In this document: positions 32,436 through 35,013 of the stretch, piece by piece
Layout of the letters: each line of letters opens with the position of its first letter
How positions within the stretch are numbered: the stretch's first letter is position 1
Assembly: GCA_024278415.1 (NCBI GenBank)
Contig: JAJRTI010000016.1
Span: 1 to 35,013 of the forward strand
Direction of reading: 5' to 3'
DNA: 35,013 nucleotides
Source: Planctomycetota bacterium
GTDB taxonomy: Bacteria > Planctomycetota > Brocadiia > JAJRTI01
The notes under the pieces: model-generated
What the model saw: the letters and a program-made list of their open reading frames with translations, nothing else
Database searches by the model: none
Told to the model about the DNA's origin: nothing
Position numbers and translations under genes: made by a program

Positions 32436-33582
32436 CGTGCGAGTTGTCGACTTCCACGCTTGTGGCGAGTGGGGCGTCGAACGGCAGAGGTTGCCGATTG
32501 ATCGCGACGTCGCTGGGCCCGAGGCTGTGGTGACGGCCAAGATCGAGAGCGTCGCGCCGGACGATGCGGTTGCGCTCAGCCGGGCCGTGGCGGAGAGGGG
32601 GGGCATGCTCTGGCGTTCAGACGATCGCTCATGCGAGGCCGGGGTTGTTCTCAGATTGGCCGCGTCGGCCATTGCCGAATTGGCCGATCCCCGAGGCCCG
32701 GTCGCCGCGCTCAAGGCGGCGGTGGAGGGCTACGAGCAACGCAGCTTCCGTGTGAAGCTGGCCAAACGCGATCTGGAATTGGGGCCGCGCGTGGCGGTCA
32801 TGGGCATTCTCAACGTCACACCGGATTCCTTCAGCGACGGCGGCCTCTTTTTCGACGAGTCGCAGGCCATTGACCGCGCGCTTGAGATGTGCGATGAAGG
32901 TGCGGACATCATCGACGTGGGCGGCGAGTCCACGCGGCCCGGCGCCGGCGCGGTGAGCGCAGAAGATGAAGTGCGCCGCGTGGCCCCGATCATCCAAGCC
33001 GTGGCGGAGCAAGTGGAGCAGCCGGTTTCCATCGACACCTCCAAGGCCCTCGTTGCCCGGGAAGCGCTCGCGGCGGGGGCTCAAATGCTCAACGATGTGA
33101 CCGGCCTGCGGGGCGACCCGGCGATGCCCGGCGTGGCCGCGGAGTCCGGCGCACCCGTGTGTGTCATGCACATGCTCGGCACGCCTCGGACCATGCAGCG
33201 GAAGCCGCACTATGGCGACGTGATGTCCGAGATCGCAAAATCGCTGCGGGAGAGCATGGCCATCGCGCATCGTGCGGGCGTGGCCGCGGGCCAGGTGCTT
33301 GTGGACCCGGGTATTGGCTTTGGCAAGACAGTGGAGCATAATCTGGAGATCATGCGCCGCTTGCACGAGTTTCGCAGTCTGGGTGCGCCGGTCTTGATCG
33401 GGACGTCGCGCAAGTCGTTCATTGGGAAGGCGCTTGGGAAAGAAAAACCAGAGGATCGCGTGTGGGGCACCGCTGCGACCGTGGCATGGGCCGTGGCTCA
33501 AGGGGCCGCGGTTGTGCGCGTCCACGATGTGGCCGCCGCGGTGGACGTGGTGCGCATGACAGAAGCCATGGCGAGGAGGTAG
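32404..33582 (+). CDS. folP: Dihydropteroate synthase with N-terminal extension
   Basis: A 392-residue DHPS that joins p-aminobenzoate to the pterin diphosphate in folate synthesis. The TIM-barrel (about 127-392) has all its signatures: MGILNVTPDSFSDGG, GGESTRPGA, SIDTSKA, MLNDVTGLRGD, VDPGIGFGK, GTSRKSFIG and VRVHDVAAAVD. The first about 125 residues are an extra domain absent from the short (about 280-residue) enzymes; similar long forms are known in several phyla but its role is unclear to me. The ATG at 32404 has GGAGG three bases upstream and another GAGG nine upstream, all inside the end of ftsH, implying coupling. cdaA follows after four bases. Confidence 0.95.
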   Translation: MSLIETPTKHNVRVVDFHACGEWGVERQRLPIDRDVAGPEAVVTAKIESVAPDDAVALSRAVAERGGMLWRSDDRSCEAGVVLRLAASAIAELADPRGPVAALKAAVEGYEQRSFRVKLAKRDLELGPRVAVMGILNVTPDSFSDGGLFFDESQAIDRALEMCDEGADIIDVGGESTRPGAGAVSAEDEVRRVAPIIQAVAEQVEQPVSIDTSKALVAREALAAGAQMLNDVTGLRGDPAMPGVAAESGAPVCVMHMLGTPRTMQRKPHYGDVMSEIAKSLRESMAIAHRAGVAAGQVLVDPGIGFGKTVEHNLEIMRRLHEFRSLGAPVLIGTSRKSFIGKALGKEKPEDRVWGTAATVAWAVAQGAAVVRVHDVAAAVDVVRMTEAMARR

Positions 33583-33586
33583 GGGC

Positions 33587-34396
33587 ATGTTGGATCCACT
33601 GAAACACTATATCGAGGCCGCGGGATGGCAGCGAGTGGTGCTCGAAATCTTCCTCATCTATGTGATCCTCTTGCTCGCCTATCGGCTCGTGCAGGGCACC
33701 CGCGGCGCAGGCGTGTTGCGCGGGTTGGTGTTCTTGCTCGTGGGCGCTTTCGTATCCATGCTGTTCGTTGTGAAGCACTTCCAGCTCTACGCGATCGAGT
33801 GGCTCATGACCGGCTTCCTGCCGATCTTCATCGTGCCGATCGTGGTCGTGTTGCAGCCGGAGTTGCGCCGCGCGCTGGTGCGGCTTGGCCAGAACCCCTT
33901 CGTGCGGATCTTCCTTCGCGGCGAGTCCACCGTCGCGGACGAACTCGTGCGGAGTGTCACGCAACTCTCCCGCAAGCGCATCGGAGCCCTGATCGCCATC
34001 GAGCGCGACATCCTCCTGGGAGGGTTCATCGAGGGCGGCGTGCCGCTCGACGCGCAACTCACCGCGGAGCTGCTGTGCACGATCTTTTACCCGGGCACGA
34101 TGCTCCACGACGGAGCCATCGTCGTGCGCAACCAGCGCATCGCCGCGGCCGGGTGCCTGTTCCCGCTCAGCGAGAGCCCCGGCGTGAGCGCGGAGCTGGG
34201 CACGCGGCACCGCGCAGCGCTCGGCTTGACCGAAGAGACGGACGCCGTAGCGATTGTCGTGTCCGAAGAGACGGGCACGATCTCCATGGCCGTGCGCGGC
34301 CAGATGACGCGCAACCTCGACGCAGACAGCATGCGCCGGCTGCTGGATGAATTCGCGGTCGACGAAGTGACGAAGTCCACTCGCCGTCGGCGCTGA
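33587..34396 (+). CDS. cdaA: Diadenylate cyclase CdaA
   Basis: A 269-residue membrane-bound c-di-AMP synthase. Three transmembrane helices (about 16-36, 43-62 and 69-89) precede the DAC (DisA_N) domain, which carries the DGA motif (175-177, MLHDGAIVV) and RHR motif (207-209, LGTRHRAALG) that bind ATP and metal. Both are intact, so it should be active. The product signals in potassium and osmotic homeostasis and cell-wall control in known systems. The ATG at 33587 has GAGGAGGT upstream. The order cdaA-cdaR matches the classical arrangement, in which glmM often comes next (beyond this window). Confidence 0.96.
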   Translation: MLDPLKHYIEAAGWQRVVLEIFLIYVILLLAYRLVQGTRGAGVLRGLVFLLVGAFVSMLFVVKHFQLYAIEWLMTGFLPIFIVPIVVVLQPELRRALVRLGQNPFVRIFLRGESTVADELVRSVTQLSRKRIGALIAIERDILLGGFIEGGVPLDAQLTAELLCTIFYPGTMLHDGAIVVRNQRIAAAGCLFPLSESPGVSAELGTRHRAALGLTEETDAVAIVVSEETGTISMAVRGQMTRNLDADSMRRLLDEFAVDEVTKSTRRRR

Positions 34397-34422
34397 CGAC
34401 ACGTCTCCACTGAACCTTGAAC

Positions 34423-35013
34423 ATGCGCAAGTTCCTATCCAGACTGGCGACCCACCTGATGCTGCTCGTGTTGGCGGCGGCGCTGTGGTGGTACGCCACG
34501 GACAAGCGCACCGCGCACGTCAGCGGGTTGCGAGTGCCCATTCGCGTCACTATCGGTGATGGCCTCATCCTTGTGCGCCAAACTCCCGCGTTTGCTCGGT
34601 TGTCCATCCGTGGGCCCAGGGGCGTTGTCGAGCGCGCGCTCACTGCCACCAGACGCGGGGAAGCGGAGGCGGTTGTTGACTTGACCACGGACGTGGGCGA
34701 AGTGGAAGGTGAAAAGGCCTTCCGGGTCGCGCTAGGGCCCGAAAGCATCGACGGTATGCCGGCTGGAACACAGATTTTTGAGATCCAGCCCGACCACGTG
34801 GAAGTGACGCTCGTGCGTCGCGTGATGAAGCGGCTTAAAGTGGCGCCGAAGATTACGGGGGAGCCGGCCCCAGGATTCCAGATCGTGGGCCACGCGTACG
34901 TGCAACCCCGCCGGGTGGCCGTCTGGGGCCCCAAGACCCTTCTCGACTCCAAGGAGAGCATCGCCACGGAGCCTATTGACGTGAGCGGCATCACCGAGGA
35001 GGCCAATCGCACC
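34423..35013 (+). CDS. cdaR: CdaR (YbbR-domain) regulator of CdaA, partial
   Basis: The first 197 codons of a gene that runs off the right edge. One N-terminal transmembrane helix (about 10-25; LMLLVLAAALWWYAT) is followed by extracytoplasmic YbbR-type repeats: one around 35-125 and the start of another with VAPKITGEPAPGFQ, RRVAVWGPK and EPIDVSGITEE. YbbR proteins of this kind bind CdaA and tune its activity. The ATG at 34423 lies 26 bases after cdaA and begins the usual MRKFLSR start. No frameshift is seen to the window end. Confidence 0.9.
   Translation, partial: MRKFLSRLATHLMLLVLAAALWWYATDKRTAHVSGLRVPIRVTIGDGLILVRQTPAFARLSIRGPRGVVERALTATRRGEAEAVVDLTTDVGEVEGEKAFRVALGPESIDGMPAGTQIFEIQPDHVEVTLVRRVMKRLKVAPKITGEPAPGFQIVGHAYVQPRRVAVWGPKTLLDSKESIATEPIDVSGITEEANRT

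Noticed and set aside
30462..35013. Internal promoters between ftsH and cdaR
   Set aside because: Gaps are overlapping or a few bases and no -35/-10 pair with proper spacing was seen.

Overview
The window reads as about 35 kb of chromosome from a GC-rich, Gram-negative (diderm) bacterium. LptE, a BamD-like TPR protein, two signal-peptide lipoproteins and an outer-membrane-style lipid gene set argue for two membranes. CdaA, CdaR and a PgpH-type 7TM-HD protein show c-di-AMP signalling as well. This mix, together with STAS/PP2C partner-switch genes, a CdsA signature reading PGLGG, a long Ala/Glu/Pro tail on ribosomal protein S16 and a secreted multidomain glycosidase-like protein, suggests the PVC group or a neighbouring candidate phylum (Planctomycetota, Lentisphaerota or Hydrogenedentota-like). 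No rRNA is present, so the assignment is an inference. No tRNA, CRISPR array, phage gene or transposase was found.

Layout. 1-3268 (+): a small membrane protein with a paired CxxC domain, then a secreted glycoside-hydrolase-like protein. 3269-3626: a three-hairpin zone between convergent genes. 8034-3627 (-): a five-gene unit read from one sigma70-like promoter, STAS protein, PP2C-phosphatase/anti-sigma-kinase fusion with a strongly acidic tail, second STAS protein, N-acetylmuramoyl-L-alanine amidase and HEAT-repeat lipoprotein. It looks like a complete partner-switch module tied to cell-wall remodelling. 8550-11786 (+): carB alone, with a TTG start. 11921-13282 (-) and 13446-14288 (+): an OPA-type MFS transporter and an AAC(3)-family acetyltransferase, divergent from a promoter whose two -10 boxes overlap. 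14546-19286 (+): ffh, rpsP, trmD, rplS, yraN and an NAD-sugar epimerase. 19458-20966 (+): an acyl-CoA synthetase. 21395-26740 (+): uppS-cdsA-phoH-pgpH-ybeY, tightly coupled, behind a near-consensus promoter. 26882-35013 (+): a CBS/CorC-type membrane protein, recO, TPR protein, lptE, ftsH, folP, cdaA and the start of cdaR.

Functionally the right half is an envelope and housekeeping block: undecaprenyl-PP and CDP-diacylglycerol synthesis, RNA maturation, LPS and outer-membrane assembly, membrane proteolysis, folate, and both the making (CdaA/CdaR) and breaking (PgpH) of c-di-AMP.

Two things stand out. First, a family of short hairpins is scattered through the spacers (37-60, 11804-11853, 14445-14519, 17320-17453). 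They share a TGGC or TGGT loop and usually a CTAC tail (GTAG on the other strand). Their stems differ in sequence but stay paired, like REP elements with compensatory stem changes. Second, the PP2C-HATPase fusion puts phosphatase and kinase of a partner switch in one chain, between two different STAS substrates and upstream of a peptidoglycan amidase.
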